Assembly (NCBI RefSeq): GCF_019112545.1 | Contig: NW_025064885.1 | Coordinates: forward strand, 1,682,419 to 1,746,418 | DNA length: 64,000 bases | Direction: 5' to 3' | Source: Guyanagaster necrorhizus | Lineage: Eukaryota > Basidiomycota > Agaricomycetes > Agaricales > Physalacriaceae | In this document: positions 1-11,639 of the stretch, in pieces | How positions within the stretch are numbered: position 1 is the stretch's first letter | How the letters are laid out: every line of letters starts with the position of its first letter | Translations under genes and position numbers: made by a program | The notes under the pieces: model-generated | What the model saw: only the letters and a program-made list of their open reading frames with translations | Databases searched by the model: none | What the model was told of the DNA's origin: nothing

Positions 1-3000
1 GTCAAAGGAGGACATAGTCATCTTCAGGGATGGCGAGCTCCTATGTGGCGTCCTTGATAAGGCTGCTTTTGGGGCCTCAGAATACGGTCTCGTTCACTCA
101 GTTTACGAGTTGTACGGGGCAGACGTCGCTGGGCAGCTACTCGGAATTCTCAGTCGTTTGTTCACCAAATTCCTCCAACACCGGGCATTTACCTGTAGGA
201 TGGACGACTTGACGCTCACTCCCGTTGGGGATGCCAAGCGGAGAGACATCCTAGATCGCGGAAAGAACCTTGGTACGGAGGGTTCTATTGAAAACTTCCC
301 TTCTCTGGCGAACACACCGAAAGAAGACGTCCCCCAGGCTCTGAAGCAGCTGCTGGAAGAGGTAGTGAGGGACGATAGCAAGATGGCTGGATTGGACATG
401 ACAGTCAAGTCCAAGCTTGGGAAACTCACCTCATCCATCTCCGAAGCATGCATGCCCAATCACCTTCTGCGAAAGTTTCCTCATAATCACATGCAGGCCA
501 TGACTCGTTCCGGTGCAAAGGGATCAGAGGTCAATGCCCGACAAATATCATGCGGTCTTGGCCAGCAAGAACTCGAAGGTCGCCGGGTGCCCGTTATGGT
601 CAGCGGAAAGACCTTGCCCTCCTTCTCCCCTTTTGAGACCAAAGCAATCTCCGGCGGATATGTTGCAAGCCGGTTCTTGACAGGAATCAAACCACAAGAA
701 TTCTATTTCCATTGCATGGCGGGTCGCGAGGGTCTCATTGACACAGCTGTTAAGACGTCCCGCTCTGGGTACCTGCAGCGGTGTCTCATCAAACACTTGG
801 AAGGCATACGTCTTCATTATGACTACACGGTTCGGGGCAGCGATTCCTCTGTCTACCAATTCCATTATGGAGGAGATTCGCTTGATGTTACGAAACAAAA
901 ACATCTCCGGCAGTTCGACTTTCTTGCCGCCAATGAGACATCTTTCCTTAGTCTTCTGGAACCTGTGCAGCTTAAAGATGTTGTCGACCAGAAGACAGCT
1001 TTAGAGTATATGAAAATGACTCTTAAGGCGCTCAAGAAGGATCCCCAACAAAATATCTATGATCCCGCGTTGTCTATATACAGCCCTAGCCGTCATATGG
1101 GAAGTGTCTCCGAGGGTTTTGCTAAAGCGAGGGACGATTACATCAAAAAGAACCCGCACCATCTAATCAAGAAAAAGGGCGAAGACACTTGGTTCAAACG
1201 ACGGACGAATTTGATTTCTAGCAGCCATTTCAGGATGTTGGCGAATGTCAAGTACATGCGCAGTTTAGTAGAGCCCGGAGAGGCTGTGGGTTTACTAGCT
1301 TCTCAAGGGTAATCGTCATAATTATGTCTCCCTTTCTTTGCCTCACTATCTTCTACCAGCGTTGGAGAGCCATCCACCCAGATGACTTTGAACACCTTCC
1401 ATTTTGCTGGTGAGCGGATTCTAGCTTGTTGATCTTGCAGTGTCATATATTTAACTAGGTCATGGTGCTGCAAACGTCACGCTCGGTATTCCACGGCTAC
1501 GTGAGATCGTTATGACCGCATCTCAGAAACCCAAAACACCTTCAATGACCATGACAGTTCGCCCTGGTATCCCCCAGGCGGACATAGACATGTTTTGTAA
1601 GCGTGCTAGCAAACTGACGCTATCTCAAGTTGTCGAAAAGGTTACTGTCACGGAGCAACTGAAAGCCCAGGGTGCTGCCCGACGGCTGGAGTATCTTTTC
1701 GACATTACGTTCTTCCCCGAAACAGAGTATAGCGCAGAACATGAAGTCGAACCCTCCGAAATCCTTGCATGTTTCGCCACAAAGTTCCCTCTAACTCTCA
1801 AGAGGGAGATTGTGAACGAGATGAAGCGACTAGATTCTGATGTCAAGAGTCAGATGGCAGAGCTAGGACGCGGAAAGAAAGTAAGGGACGAAGGCACGGC
1901 TGTCGGTGATGGAGGAGATGGCGACGCAGGTGAACCCACAAAGAAAAGAGGTGATGACGAGGGTAGCGAAATTGGCGACGGTGACGCCGATGACACCAAA
2001 CGAGCACGCCAGCGGAAGCAGCAGGCTACATATGATGATGGTGATGATGAGGAGGAGGAGGAGGAGGAAGAAAAAGACATGGAAGCAGAACTAGAGGCCG
2101 AGTTTGCCTCTGATACAGAATCCGAGTCTGAGGATGCGCACAAGGCTCGGTCAAAAGGGCTCCAGGAGGATGCAAAGCGCGTGGCGGATCTCTTCATGGG
2201 ACATCTCCACCAGTGCGCGTCCTTTAACTTCTCCGAGTCTCGGTGTACATTCACACTTGAGGTACGTGAAGGCCGTCAGTTCTTGTCAACATCCTGTTCA
2301 ATTACTCTCGTAGTTCTCCTCTGAAATGCCTAAGCTGCTATTCATCGGTATCGTGGAGCGCACTTGTCGCTTAACTATCATCCATCAGATTTCTGGTATC
2401 ACCGACTGCTTCCAGGTCAAATCAGATGGCAAAAGCGGTGACAGTAGGGCGACGGTAAGTGAACCATTTTTAATTTAACACCATCATTGACGATATTTCC
2501 GAAGCTCACAACTAACGGATCAAACTTCAGGGGTATGTGGGAGTTTTGTGTGCCCGATGTTGAAGGTATTCTAGAGGACCATGAGACGTATTCGAATGAC
2601 ATCTATGCCATTTTGAAGACGTATGGTGTCGAGATGGCCCGAGCTGCTATCTTACGAGAGATGAGTGGTGTCTTTGGCGTTTATAGTATCAAGGTGGATC
2701 AACGTCATCTGGAGCTTATTGCAGATTATATGGTGTGCAGCTGAAACTTATTCGTAATGCAGTTCCGCTGACACAATATTCTAGACGTTTGAAGGCGGCT
2801 ACAAGCCGTTTAATCGGAAGGGCATATCCACAAATCCATCGCCACTGCTGAAGGCGTCGTACGAGACAACCGCAGCTTTCTTGTCCGACGCAACACTGTA
2901 TGGGGACTTCGATGATCTATCATCACCTTCTGGAAACATTGTTTTAGGACGACCTAACTTGACCGGGACGGGAGTCTTCGACGTCGTGATGCCTGTAGAC

Positions 3001-3012
3001 ACGCAAATGTAG
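1..3012 (+). CDS. RPA190: RNA polymerase I largest subunit, C-terminal part (5' end outside window)
   Basis: This is the catalytic largest subunit of RNA polymerase I, which transcribes pre-rRNA in the nucleolus. The window opens inside the gene; reading starts at base 2. I place exons at 1-1308, 1360-1409, 1459-2261, 2314-2454, 2505-2732 and 2785-3012, giving 918 residues and a TAG stop; all junctions keep frame with GT-AG introns of about 50 nt. Diagnostic stretches are PGEAVGLLASQGVGEPSTQ, split by intron 1, then NTFHFAGHGAANVTLGIPRL, SNDIYAILKTYGVE and VDQRHLELIADYMTFEG, all typical of A190. A long Asp/Glu-rich insert lies at 1880-2140, as in the fungal subunit. It ends GTGVFDVVMPVDTQM, the usual tail. 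Pol I rather than Pol II or III is indicated by the missing CTD repeats and the A190-like C-terminus. Confidence 0.96.
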
Positions 3013-3360
3013 TTATTTTAGATCTAATCTGGAATCTAGATGCCAAATAATCAAAGCATAGATTGAGGTCATGTTTGACGGTAGATGGGGATGTAGTTCT
3101 GAGCTACAGAGCTAGATGGCGTATGGCTCGATACCAAAAAGCAGGAAATCAGAAAAAGGAAAAACGCGACATCACAGGTCAGGTGATCCTATTGTCACAC
3201 TTGGGACCCCGAACTAGTGATCGGGGTCTTGTTGACAAGGCGTGGCCCAGGCATGGCATACTCCCTTATTTTCTTCTATTTTCCCCCGCATTCCTAACCG
3301 CTCTTGACGTCTTTCCACCACTACTGCGGCGCTCAATATCCCAACAATCGCGTTGTAAAC
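3013..3360. other. intergenic, 348 bp
   Basis: This holds the RPA190 3' flank and the promoter of the next gene. An in-frame upstream ATG at 3304 exists for the following ORF, but the region before 3361 does not read like protein. I see no other feature. Confidence 0.5.
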
Positions 3361-4305
3361 ATGTCTACGCGTCCTGGCCCTCTCAGAGAGTGGCCGCTCG
3401 AACGCTTCTTGCCAGCAGGCTCTAGTTTACCACCTACGAGCCTTTTCAAACCAAACAGGCCACAGAAACGGGCACATTCTCCCACCCCAACGCCTTTCAG
3501 TCCTACAAAACGTCGAATTCTCTTTGGTGAAGGCGTTTTCTTGCCAGAGAAGACTGTAAAGAGCCCTTTACGACGACGTCTAGCCTCTCCTGCTCGCTTC
3601 ACAGAGATTCTCCAAGGACCAGGAAGCCCGGCAAAGAAGCTTGATTTTGGCTCAGTCAGAGGGCCTTTAAGCTGTGCTTCGCTTTTCCCTTCGGCAGAAT
3701 CTGAGGAAGATGGCCCTTCATCGTCACGCCACAGACTGGCGCCCTCCCCACGTCTTTCTAGCTCCTCGATGCAGAAAGAAGGAGTGACTGGAACTGAGAC
3801 ACCTCGTCCTGCTCCCTCATCCATTGTCTCTTGGTCAACATCATTGCTACCTTCACGAGACCCTATCATTCTACCCACAGACCATTCTATCCACTACCCT
3901 GGCTTTGACGTGTATCCAGACGCGGATATTGACATGCTGCCTTCTGCCATCCTTCCACCACCTCCAGATCTCTCCAAAGAATCTCATAAGGAGAATTTGC
4001 CGCCACGTAGGAGGACAAAGAAAGCGTCTGCCGTTGTGGAACAAGGGGAGCCTATCGCATGGTCTGCAGACCCAAAGACGCAGGAGCTCCAAAGGAAGTA
4101 CATGCTGAAATCAACGCTAGTACAACCACCTCCGCTGCCTGTTACACCCAAGAAGACTCCAAGCGAGGTGCTTCACGTTACTGCTACGCCGTGTCGGTAC
4201 CACACACGATCTTCGGACAGGGAGCCGACACTGACGGCGTCTGAGCAAAAGAGGAGGCGGTATATCATGGAGGCAGAGGCGGATGAGAAGGCTGGAGATC
4301 TGTAG
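3361..4305 (+). CDS. uncharacterised SP/TP-rich protein with KEN box
   Basis: This is an intronless 314-residue ORF. I do not recognise a named family. It is low-complexity and mostly disordered, with many proline-directed phosphorylation motifs (PTPTPFSPTKRR near residue 45, VKSPL, LASPAR, GSPAKK, VTPKK). It has a KEN box at residues 210-212 (SHKENLPPRR) and an RxxL D-box-like motif at 71-74. The basic end (QKRRRYIMEAEADEK) could include a nuclear signal. These features suggest a cell-cycle-regulated CDK substrate destroyed through APC/C; that is inference. I chose the ATG at 3361 over an in-frame ATG at 3304 because the similar-looking region begins MSTRPGPLREWP and the upstream codons look like leader sequence. 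Confidence 0.7.
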   Translation: MSTRPGPLREWPLERFLPAGSSLPPTSLFKPNRPQKRAHSPTPTPFSPTKRRILFGEGVFLPEKTVKSPLRRRLASPARFTEILQGPGSPAKKLDFGSVRGPLSCASLFPSAESEEDGPSSSRHRLAPSPRLSSSSMQKEGVTGTETPRPAPSSIVSWSTSLLPSRDPIILPTDHSIHYPGFDVYPDADIDMLPSAILPPPPDLSKESHKENLPPRRRTKKASAVVEQGEPIAWSADPKTQELQRKYMLKSTLVQPPPLPVTPKKTPSEVLHVTATPCRYHTRSSDREPTLTASEQKRRRYIMEAEADEKAGDL

Positions 4306-5520
4306 TTTGCGTGATAAGCCGGCACGTATTCCCCTTCTCGCACATCACTTCACTCATTTCATCACCAAGCATATCTATTGCGTTATTTTTCTGTCCGCTA
4401 TCAACGTTTCCTCTTCGAAACCGATCCTCTTCTAGCAACAATCATACGTACATACTATAAGCTATACATATTGCTACCAGCATCTAGCAACTCGTCTTGG
4501 TTATTTGTATATCTATTTTGGTCGGCTCCGTACACAATTGGATAGTAATTTCGCCTCGGATGTCCTGGAAATTTATGAACGCCACGCACCCTGGCTTTAT
4601 CGTTGTCAGCATACCCTCAAAGCGTAAGTTACGAACAGACCTCGGTAGATAGAACACTTCATCCGATGACCACCCAAGTCCTGCCAGTGCATGTTCGCCG
4701 GAAATCAACGTCAAATAGAATCATAAAACGATGGGACGGTTTCAACTAATGACAGCTAGAAGAACAAACTAGAACAAGGTCACCATAGCAAGAACAATAA
4801 GACGCATTGTTCCGTTTCCGGTTACTAAAGCCATGGCCGGGTAAGACGAACACAATAAGTGTGATGAGACACCGCCTGCCTGAGGCTTCAAGTTAGGAAC
4901 CGAGACGGCCTATGCAAAGCCTGGATGCAGCGCTATTATTGTTCCTGATCCTTGATAGATCCTGCACAGATAGAGTTGGGTGGCGGCGGCGGAATGGGAG
5001 CATGCTGTAGCAACTCCGTTTGGCCTTGTTATCATTTGGAGAAGGCCATGAAACAGAGGAGAAGAGTACACGCTGCGAATATGAGCGTAATAACCGGAGA
5101 AACGGGCTCGCCAGACTCGGTGTCATTGCACAAGTGTCAATACTTTGGCCTAGTCTGTAAATAGTAGATTGAAACAGGAGAAGTTGAAACAGGAGAAGGT
5201 CGAGGTGGCAAGGTTGTCGGCTAGGTGGCGCCAGAGGCTGCAGCACAAGCCTTATAATCGACGTAACTGAGGTCAATTGAAGTTTCGGAGTCGAAACTGC
5301 AAACTTTGAGAGCGTTTCGAAGATTGTCACTGTCGACTCACCAATAGAACCACATTTAACATCAAGAAATATTGAAGACGAGAGTGAAAGGCTGAAAGCA
5401 GCAAGAAACTTTCAAAGCAGTTGACTTGAAGTTGCGAGGCGGTATTTGTTTCTGCTTGTAAATGGCTTTGACACGTGATCGAGACAGTAACGTGTCAGTT
5501 TCGTCTTGCGCTTTGCCACC
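4306..5520. other. intergenic, about 1.2 kb; possible small minus-strand gene
   Basis: No plus-strand gene is evident. On the minus strand, bases 5400-4780 contain several short open segments with codon-like character. One reads CDNLRNALKVC and one ends in a hydrophobic stretch (PVITLIFAACTLLLCFMAF). They could belong to a small spliced secreted or GPI-anchored protein divergent from LCL2. I could not join them into one model with consistent intron phases, so I do not call a gene. Confidence 0.25.
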
Positions 5521-5916
5521 ATGTTTCCATCTCTATCCTTCATATTGATATTCTTGGCGGGTCTTATATCTGCCCAGTTCAACTTCTTCGATGGCATGTT
5601 CCGCCACCAAGAGCAACATCAGCCTTCTGGCGCTTCGCAGTGGGCCTCCCATTCTGAGAGCAGTGCGTATTTCTTTACCGTTTCAATTGAATAGATTGAT
5701 TTATTGGAACCGTTGCAAGTATCCTGCAACCGTTATTTATGCCCTGCAACTCTAGAATGTGTCAAGGCGCCCAGAGAATGTCCTTGTCCAAACGTTGAAG
5801 ACGTCAAGTGTATAATACCCGACGCAGGCAGCCGAGACGGCGCGACAGTACTGTGTGTACGGGGAGAAAATGAATGCGCAGATGTGGAGCGGCTTTCCAA
5901 GAAACAGTGGATGTGA
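5521..5916 (+). CDS. LCL2: long chronological lifespan protein 2
   Basis: This is a small secreted protein of the fungal LCL2 family, linked in yeast to chronological lifespan and ER-associated degradation. Two exons, 5521-5662 and 5720-5916, are joined by a 57-nt intron (phase 1, giving ESISCNRYLC) and encode 112 residues. A signal peptide covers about residues 1-19 (MFPSLSFILIFLAGLISAQ). The mature part shows the family signature: FNFFDGMF, then PSGASQW, the cysteine-rich RYLCPATLECV and ECPCPNVEDVKC, and RGENECADVERL. The start has a strong context (GCCACCATG). Length and all conserved cysteines match the family, so the gene looks intact. Confidence 0.93.
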
Positions 5917-6145
5917 TTGGTATTATGAGATAAATACCTAATTTATCTGTTGCATATGTCCGGCAGAGTTACTGAACTAAAAGGAACTTAAAAGGAACTT
6001 AGTAAACGGGCTTGCCAGGACTGTTAATGACAGCTAAGCGCCAAGCGCTCGTCGTAAAGTTCGTTAGTATGTGGGTGCAAATGTCGTCTGAATTTCAACG
6101 GGCTAAAAGGAGTTTGAGGAACGAATTTTACACAAATCCAACCGA

Positions 6146-6796
6146 TCAACGCACCTGATGTACGACTTTTGTATCTGCAGACGGTCTCCAACTCACAGGA
6201 TCGCCCTCTTTCCTAGTTAACAGATGTCCATTCACTCCTATCCCCGTCATAAGTAAAAATTCTATGGCCGCAAGGACACATTGCAATCTTTGCGTGTGGA
6301 TAGATACAGGGAGGCCATAGCGACGAAGACCGTCCACGGTGAAGTCTCCCTTGTAAGAAAGCAGTACGACGATGGTTATAATCATAGCCGAAAACCATAG
6401 GAAGGCCAACAGGTATGAGCAGACGACAATCGTTGAGAAGTAAGAGGGGTCTTCGATATCTCTTTTTTGCCTGGACAGGGCTACGACCGAGCAATGAAAT
6501 ATGATGGTGACAACACAAGCTGCGGGATTAATCCACAAGGACAGAACGCCATAATCAAGCAAAGAAAATGCCAGTACGAGTGGAGTGTTGATTAGTGATA
6601 TGCATGTGAGGTAAAAGATGACTCGTGGTATAGGGAATGGGGGTTTGGGCGTATCAGGTATCTTGAGATGGAAAAATACAGATCGTAAGGGCGGCAGTTC
6701 TAGCATGGGACCGATTTGTGGTGGCCAGCACCGGAGTTGACGCGCTAAAAAGTGACCAGCACTGTTGCGAGGGAATAGAGGGAAAAGGCGGGCCAT
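6146..6796 (-). CDS. four-pass membrane protein, uncharacterised
   Basis: This is a 216-residue ORF with no visible intron. I see four hydrophobic segments: VIFYLTCISLINTPLVLAF, INPAACVVTIIFHCSVVAL, STIVVCSYLLAFLWFSAM with the following IITIVVLL, and a last one around LAAIEFLLMTGIGV. The layout resembles the small four-helix (MARVEL-like) membrane proteins common in Agaricomycetes, but I cannot assign a family. The real start may be the internal ATG of MLELPPLRSV, about 30 codons in, because the first residues look less conserved. It is transcribed away from SF3B6; the two starts lie 342 bp apart. Confidence 0.6.
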   Translation of the reverse strand: MARLFPLFPRNSAGHFLARQLRCWPPQIGPMLELPPLRSVFFHLKIPDTPKPPFPIPRVIFYLTCISLINTPLVLAFSLLDYGVLSLWINPAACVVTIIFHCSVVALSRQKRDIEDPSYFSTIVVCSYLLAFLWFSAMIITIVVLLSYKGDFTVDGLRRYGLPVSIHTQRLQCVLAAIEFLLMTGIGVNGHLLTRKEGDPVSWRPSADTKVVHQVR

Positions 6797-7138
6797 ATCA
6801 CTTTAAACAGATTAAAGGCACATGAGTAGCCATGGGCACAGACATCACTCACCGTCATGCTGTGTCGGGCGCCATTACCCCGTTCGGAGGATATCGGCCG
6901 CGTAACGACTGTCGCCATGCTGCTTCCCGCCGCAAGCTTGTTCGGATGAGAAATTTTATTCAAAGAAACGAAAGCCGAATATAGTCTGAGCCATGATGTT
7001 GTCCGTCGTATCGGTGGACTGCTGGCCGAAATTTTTGTGAATTTCTCTTTGATTTCTCTCTCTCAGTAAGGAAAGACGCCGGTATTTGTGTTTCTGTCGC
7101 TTGGCAAACAAAGCAGTTCCTCTAGTACCGTCATCATC
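6797..7138. promoter_or_regulatory. shared upstream region of the membrane-protein gene and SF3B6
   Basis: This is a 342-bp divergent intergenic region. A minus-strand ATG-led segment (about 6915-6850) followed by a GTGAGT donor is visible, but its phase does not join to the membrane-protein ORF. I see no clear core promoter element. Confidence 0.35.
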
Positions 7139-7611
7139 ATGTCCGTGCCACGCCCAGCAGTAAGTGAAAATGTATTCCATTAGAACATGGCTCAGCTGAC
7201 AATCGGTTCCTATAGCTCCCCCCAGGCGCTAATCGCATCCTATTCGTAAAAAATCTCAACTACCAAATCACCGGGGAGGATTTATATGATTTGTTCGGAC
7301 GCTATGGTACAATTCGACAAATACGGATAGGGAATGAACAAAAAACGAAGGGCACGGCGTTCGTCGTATTTGATGATGTTATGGACGTGCGTGCGTTTCT
7401 CTTCTTCCCCGATGACCACGGCTGACCCGTCGAACGCAAGGCTAAGAATGCTCTTGATCATCTGAACGGATTCCATCTCCAAGAACGTTACATTGTTGTG
7501 CTCTACCACATGCCGGCCAAGCAAGACGCCGCCGCGGCAAAGGCTGACCTTGCTCGGAGAGAGGAGGAACTAGCTCAGCTCAAGAAAAAACACAACATTG
7601 TGGATGATTGA
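7139..7611 (+). CDS. SF3B6: splicing factor 3B subunit 6 (SF3b p14)
   Basis: This is the p14 subunit of the U2 snRNP SF3b complex, an RRM protein that contacts the branch-point adenosine and SF3B1. Three exons, 7139-7159, 7216-7386 and 7441-7611, encode 120 residues; the first exon is only seven codons (MSVPRPA). The RRM spans about residues 10-88, with RNP2 ILFVKNLNYQ and RNP1 KGTAFVVFDD. Family hallmarks YDLFGRYGTIRQIRIGN, AKNALDHLNGF and RYIVVLYHMPAK follow. The C-terminal helix (LARREEELAQLKKKHNI) matches the human protein in position. Length is as expected. Confidence 0.96.
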
Positions 7612-10369
7612 TTATCCGAGTGCGATGAAATATGCTGCTTTCGCTCTGTTTATTCGATCATATGCTTCGTGGTGTTCCTCCTTTGCTGAGATCCGGCTTC
7701 CGTGTATGATAAGAGATAAGATGTATTACATATACGTTCTTTGATGGACCAAACTATTAAAAGTGATAGAAGTGACTAGTAAGCGTGAAAAAACGCGTAT
7801 AACATATCATTTGGCCTCAAATGCGCCAGACAGTTGGGTACATCGGGACTTTGAGGGTGTCCACGTTGCCTATCTGCGACATTGTGGGCAATACCCGTTA
7901 ATGTTAGGTGCTAGAAACAACTGTCAGATGAGCTCGCCGCTGAGGTATGAAAACAAACAATATTGTTGAGGATATTGTCGGCTGTACGGATACGGATGCG
8001 TTAGAAACGGTGGCGCACGAGCGGGTATCCAGACACTCACTATTGCCAACAGGTCTTGGTGCAAGCCGGTGGCCTGCAATGGCGAGGGTGCGTAGTGCTA
8101 AATTTGCAATTGACGAGATTGCATCGTATCTATACGCTGAGGTTAGAGTGTATCCTTGCGAGTGTCTAATTAATGTCATACCTCCTCATCCGGCTGACAC
8201 GACGAGTTAAGCTATCAGTCAAAGTAGAGATGAAACCGGCTTGCGAAGGATGCATACATCAGTAACGCCGTGACCGCATCTGAAAGTAGATGAGTATTAG
8301 AGTCGACGAAGGAAACACAACGCGACGTTGACCTTGTGTATATGTTTCGGACTCTAGGGATGGAGGTCAGCAATGGAGTGGAAGGGGCGAGATAACAAGG
8401 CTCACTGTCGATAGTAACACATTGTAGTGAAGAGAGAAGGAATATCTTGTAGGACAGGATGGGGTACTCGTAGGGTATTGACATGGCAGGCTTTTATACC
8501 TGTCGCGCTGAATGGCGCCCCCATTTCTGGTAAGGATCACTACCGGCAGCCATCCAGCCTTGGCCGAAGACATTGATGATTTTGTGAACGTGTCTGTCCA
8601 GGAAAGTTTCTGAGGAGTATCCATGCAGGCGGTGGTGCCTAGCAAAACTCAAGTGTTCCCCGTCTACCGGTGTCTGCTAGAATCAAATCACGCTTCTCGT
8701 AAATGTACATCTATGTACGACCTCGAATTTCCCCTTGGAACGTCATCAAGGCAGGCATGCCGACAGAAGAATTCGGAACTCCAGGCCAAAGATCCGTGTA
8801 AAAACAGCATCAAGTTTAATTCAAAAAAGCAGATGATTCCTGTAGATTGGCGAGAATATTAAAGACACGAGTTCTCCGAACGCACGAGGGGATTTATGGC
8901 ATTTTGAACAAGTAAGTGAGGTAGTGGCTAACCCGAAAAATGCCATACGATTGCATCATCTGGCGGTGGCTGTAATGCCTCCGCCTCCCGAGGCCCGACC
9001 ATCTACACGCAATCTGGTTGGTTGTTCCCTGCCGTTCGACAATAATTTTAACTTCGATAGCGATACCTCTGCGAGATAAATTGTTGTTTCATATCCTCTT
9101 TCGGCCCTCGATGCAGGGACTTGGACCTGCGACGACAGTCTCTAGATGGGTCTAAGGCCTGTCTGTAGTCGATTCGCTTGCGCCAACTGAGATTGATCTC
9201 CGCGACTGTATGTTTTCGATCGTCACTTGCCCCCTTATCAGATCCCAAAAATAAAAATGTATGAATTCCTATAACCTAAATGTCATATGCTAAGAACCTA
9301 ATTCATGTTGCGGTTACTGCGCAGAACCCATCCCTTCTCCAGCAGATCCATCGGTATTTGCGATTTGCCTTTGACCTGCCGGATTTCTACCTAATTTCTG
9401 TCTCTCAGAATGTACCCCATAATGACCTGTACGGCTTTGACCTTCAGCTTCGATCAAGAGAGATGCTCCAACCGTTCCATTCGGTGCCAGACGTCCTGCG
9501 AAATAGTAACACCTCTTGATCCTCATTGATACCGAGACTATCTTTCGGGTCACTCAAGCCAGCTCCTCCTCCGACTTCGATCGACGCCACACCACGCGTA
9601 GCCTTGCTTGGAAAACCTCCGGTACCTCAGTTCCAATTTCTCGTACAGACCAATGAGGCTCTATTCAATACCATCTTAGCCCAGATCTTTCTAAATCACA
9701 CCAAACAGAAGCTCTTCGAATATATTGCTTCCCAGCATATAGCAGGATCTCGGCGAGTTGATCCTGTTTGACCTATATAGGTTGTCCTGACCTCCAGGAA
9801 CTCGCATTCAACTGTGCACGTCGATAGGCACGCGACAATCGATTTTCATCCTTGCCACACGGTCACCATGACTTGCGGCGTCCTCGTTGAACCGGCTATC
9901 GTATTCACATCCGGGCAATAATTATTGAGCGATGCTGCAGACAGTAACCTCGCCTTAGACTATCATCCCGGTATTCGCAAGGCCTTATTTGCAATAACTG
10001 TAGAAAAAAAAGTTCGTGTTTTGCAGTCCGCGTTGTTCACCGGACGCCACCTTTCTGCTCCCCGGTCTACTATGAGCAAGGGTCCTATAGCAGTGACTAT
10101 GATTAACCTTTTCTCCGTTTTCATTATACCATGATCTATGCATTATATCCCGATGCCGAGGTCCGAGTTATCACGACGTACCATGTTACAGGTGCGTTTT
10201 ACATCTTCCAAGGACGGTACACCCTTTCATCGTTTTCTGTCACTTGCGCTAAGAATGCTCAAGTGAACCGAAAGCACCAAGACGTTGCCACACGCAATAA
10301 GGGGGAAGGAAGTTCGCGTCGCACAGACGACTGGAAGAATCGATGTTTCGCTTCGCCACAGGCGGACAG
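7612..10369. other. gene-poor stretch, about 2.8 kb
   Basis: I see no convincing gene. Open frames here are short, lack ATG or splice logic, and show no family motifs. A segment at 9108-9195 carries a T-arm-like hairpin on the minus strand but does not fold as a tRNA. Bases 9526-9771 (+) hold an 81-codon frame of normal composition that I cannot relate to anything; it could be a gene relic. Confidence 0.5.
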
Positions 10370-11557
10370 TCAGATCATCCCACTTCCCCGTCTGTTCGGC
10401 GCCCGCCCCTTGCCAGTCTTTATTTTCTGCGCCTCTCCGACCAGTTCGGCGATCAACCCATTGTATGTTTCGGCATCCTGCTGTAGAGCGTCTCGGTTCT
10501 GCAGTAAGTGGGTTAAGCGAGCTGAAGTATTCGCCGTCTGCTGACGTAGTTCCGTTAGATACCGCTCAAGCGTCGAAAGAGGTTGGAGTGTCAAAGTGTC
10601 TATGACACCAGGTGTCAGCAACGCGGAGAAGATTAGTGGGATATTAAGTAGAGATGAGATACACACCAGAGTCAAGTGCAAGAAGCTGATGAATTTTGGC
10701 ATCATCGAGTTCCGGTTTGGGGCCAAAGTGTGATACAGAAGAAGTGTGTTTAGAATGTGGGGACCCGGCTCTCGAGTTACTCGCAGAAGCGGTAATGCTT
10801 CCGGGACGGAGAGGACCTCGGGGCCCTGGCGGTGCAGACATTGGTCGAGTGGTTATGTGCAAAGGAGGAAGGACCTTGCCGCCTGTATGGGGCGGAAGAA
10901 CCTCGTCTAAATTGACGGGAATGCCAAGGGCAATTAAATGTTGTCGTCGTATTCGTGAACGAATCCAATTTGGTGGTTTCGTTGGTGGGGGTGGCTGCAC
11001 CAGCATATTGAAAAGATCGCGACTACGTTTGTGATTAATATGTGGACGATGGTGATACAGAAAGCCGATGCAGACCTTTCTGACGTCACAAGAATCTGAC
11101 TTATGCCCTCCATTTCTCGAATAGGATCATCCGTGGTAACCTCCGCTATGCTTTTCGGCCATAGCGGTCCCAGAATGTTGTCGATATCCTGTACCAGCCG
11201 TGACCTGCTCGGCACGGGCTCCAATATTAATGGTTCCCAGTCGATGTAAGACGATGGCCCAGCTAATGATGCATCCACTGCAAATCCCAGTGCGTCACCA
11301 AAGCTGTCACCGGACGGAATACCTTCCGTCGTATCAAAGTCTCCAAAATCTCCAAAGTCATCGTCTTGGGAGGAGAATGTTAGGTCCCGAGCAGGTGGAC
11401 CGAAGTCGTCAAAATCGTCAAAATGGTCGTCTGCCGATTGGGAGTGGAAGGGGTCTGTCGTTGAATGCACCCGGTCATCGAAAGGATTGTCTTGGAGAAT
11501 GCTAACGGGAGCACTGGAACCCCACACGGAGACGCCAAAGGTGATATCGTCGTCCAT
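10370..11557 (-). CDS. aftiphilin/Laa2-like clathrin-adaptor accessory protein
   Basis: Three exons on the minus strand (11557-11076, 11022-10667, 10599-10370) encode 355 residues; introns are 53 and 67 nt and phases agree. The N-terminal third is acidic and disordered, with repeated Phe motifs (HFDDFDDFGPP, DDDFGDFGDFD), typical ligands of AP-1/GGA ear domains. The middle carries RDLFNMLV, KPPNWIRSRIRRQHLIALGI and PVNLDEVLP. The C-terminal part is a predicted coiled coil (TLERYLTELRQQTANTSARL). This layout fits the fungal aftiphilin-like family that includes yeast Laa2, which helps recruit AP-1 and Laa1 to the trans-Golgi. The family call rests on motifs and architecture, not on an alignment. 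It is divergent from RRN11, 82 bp away. Confidence 0.75.
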
Positions 11558-11639
11558 GGATAGGCTGTTGTGACGTTACGGAATATATTTTAATTTAGTT
11601 TGGCGCGGCTTGTCAACGACTTCCATCACCAAGGCCTCG
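11558..11639. promoter_or_regulatory. 82-bp divergent promoter, Laa2-like / RRN11
   Basis: The two start codons are only 82 bp apart. The gap contains TGACGTTACG at 11571 (half CRE/ATF-like), an AT-rich stretch at 11584-11600, and TTTGGCGC at 11599-11606, which matches the E2F-type core. Motif matches this short can arise by chance. Confidence 0.45.

Noticed and set aside
1850..2254. 134-codon antisense frame, serine-rich
   Set aside because: It is the mirror of the acidic GAG/GAT repeat of RPA190.
6745..6963. Extra 5' exon for the four-helix membrane protein (MATVVTRPISSERG... followed by GTGAGT)
   Set aside because: Neither nearby acceptor joins it to the ORF in the correct phase without a stop.
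9108..9195. tRNA-like stretch on the minus strand (AGTTGG, then GCAGGTCCAAGTCCCTGC)
   Set aside because: The T-arm-like hairpin forms, but the loop has C where T55 should be, the spacing is too long without a clear intron, and no acceptor stem pairs.
10131..10544. 137-codon plus frame overlapping the end of the Laa2-like gene
   Set aside because: It is partly antisense to a supported exon and has no motif of its own.
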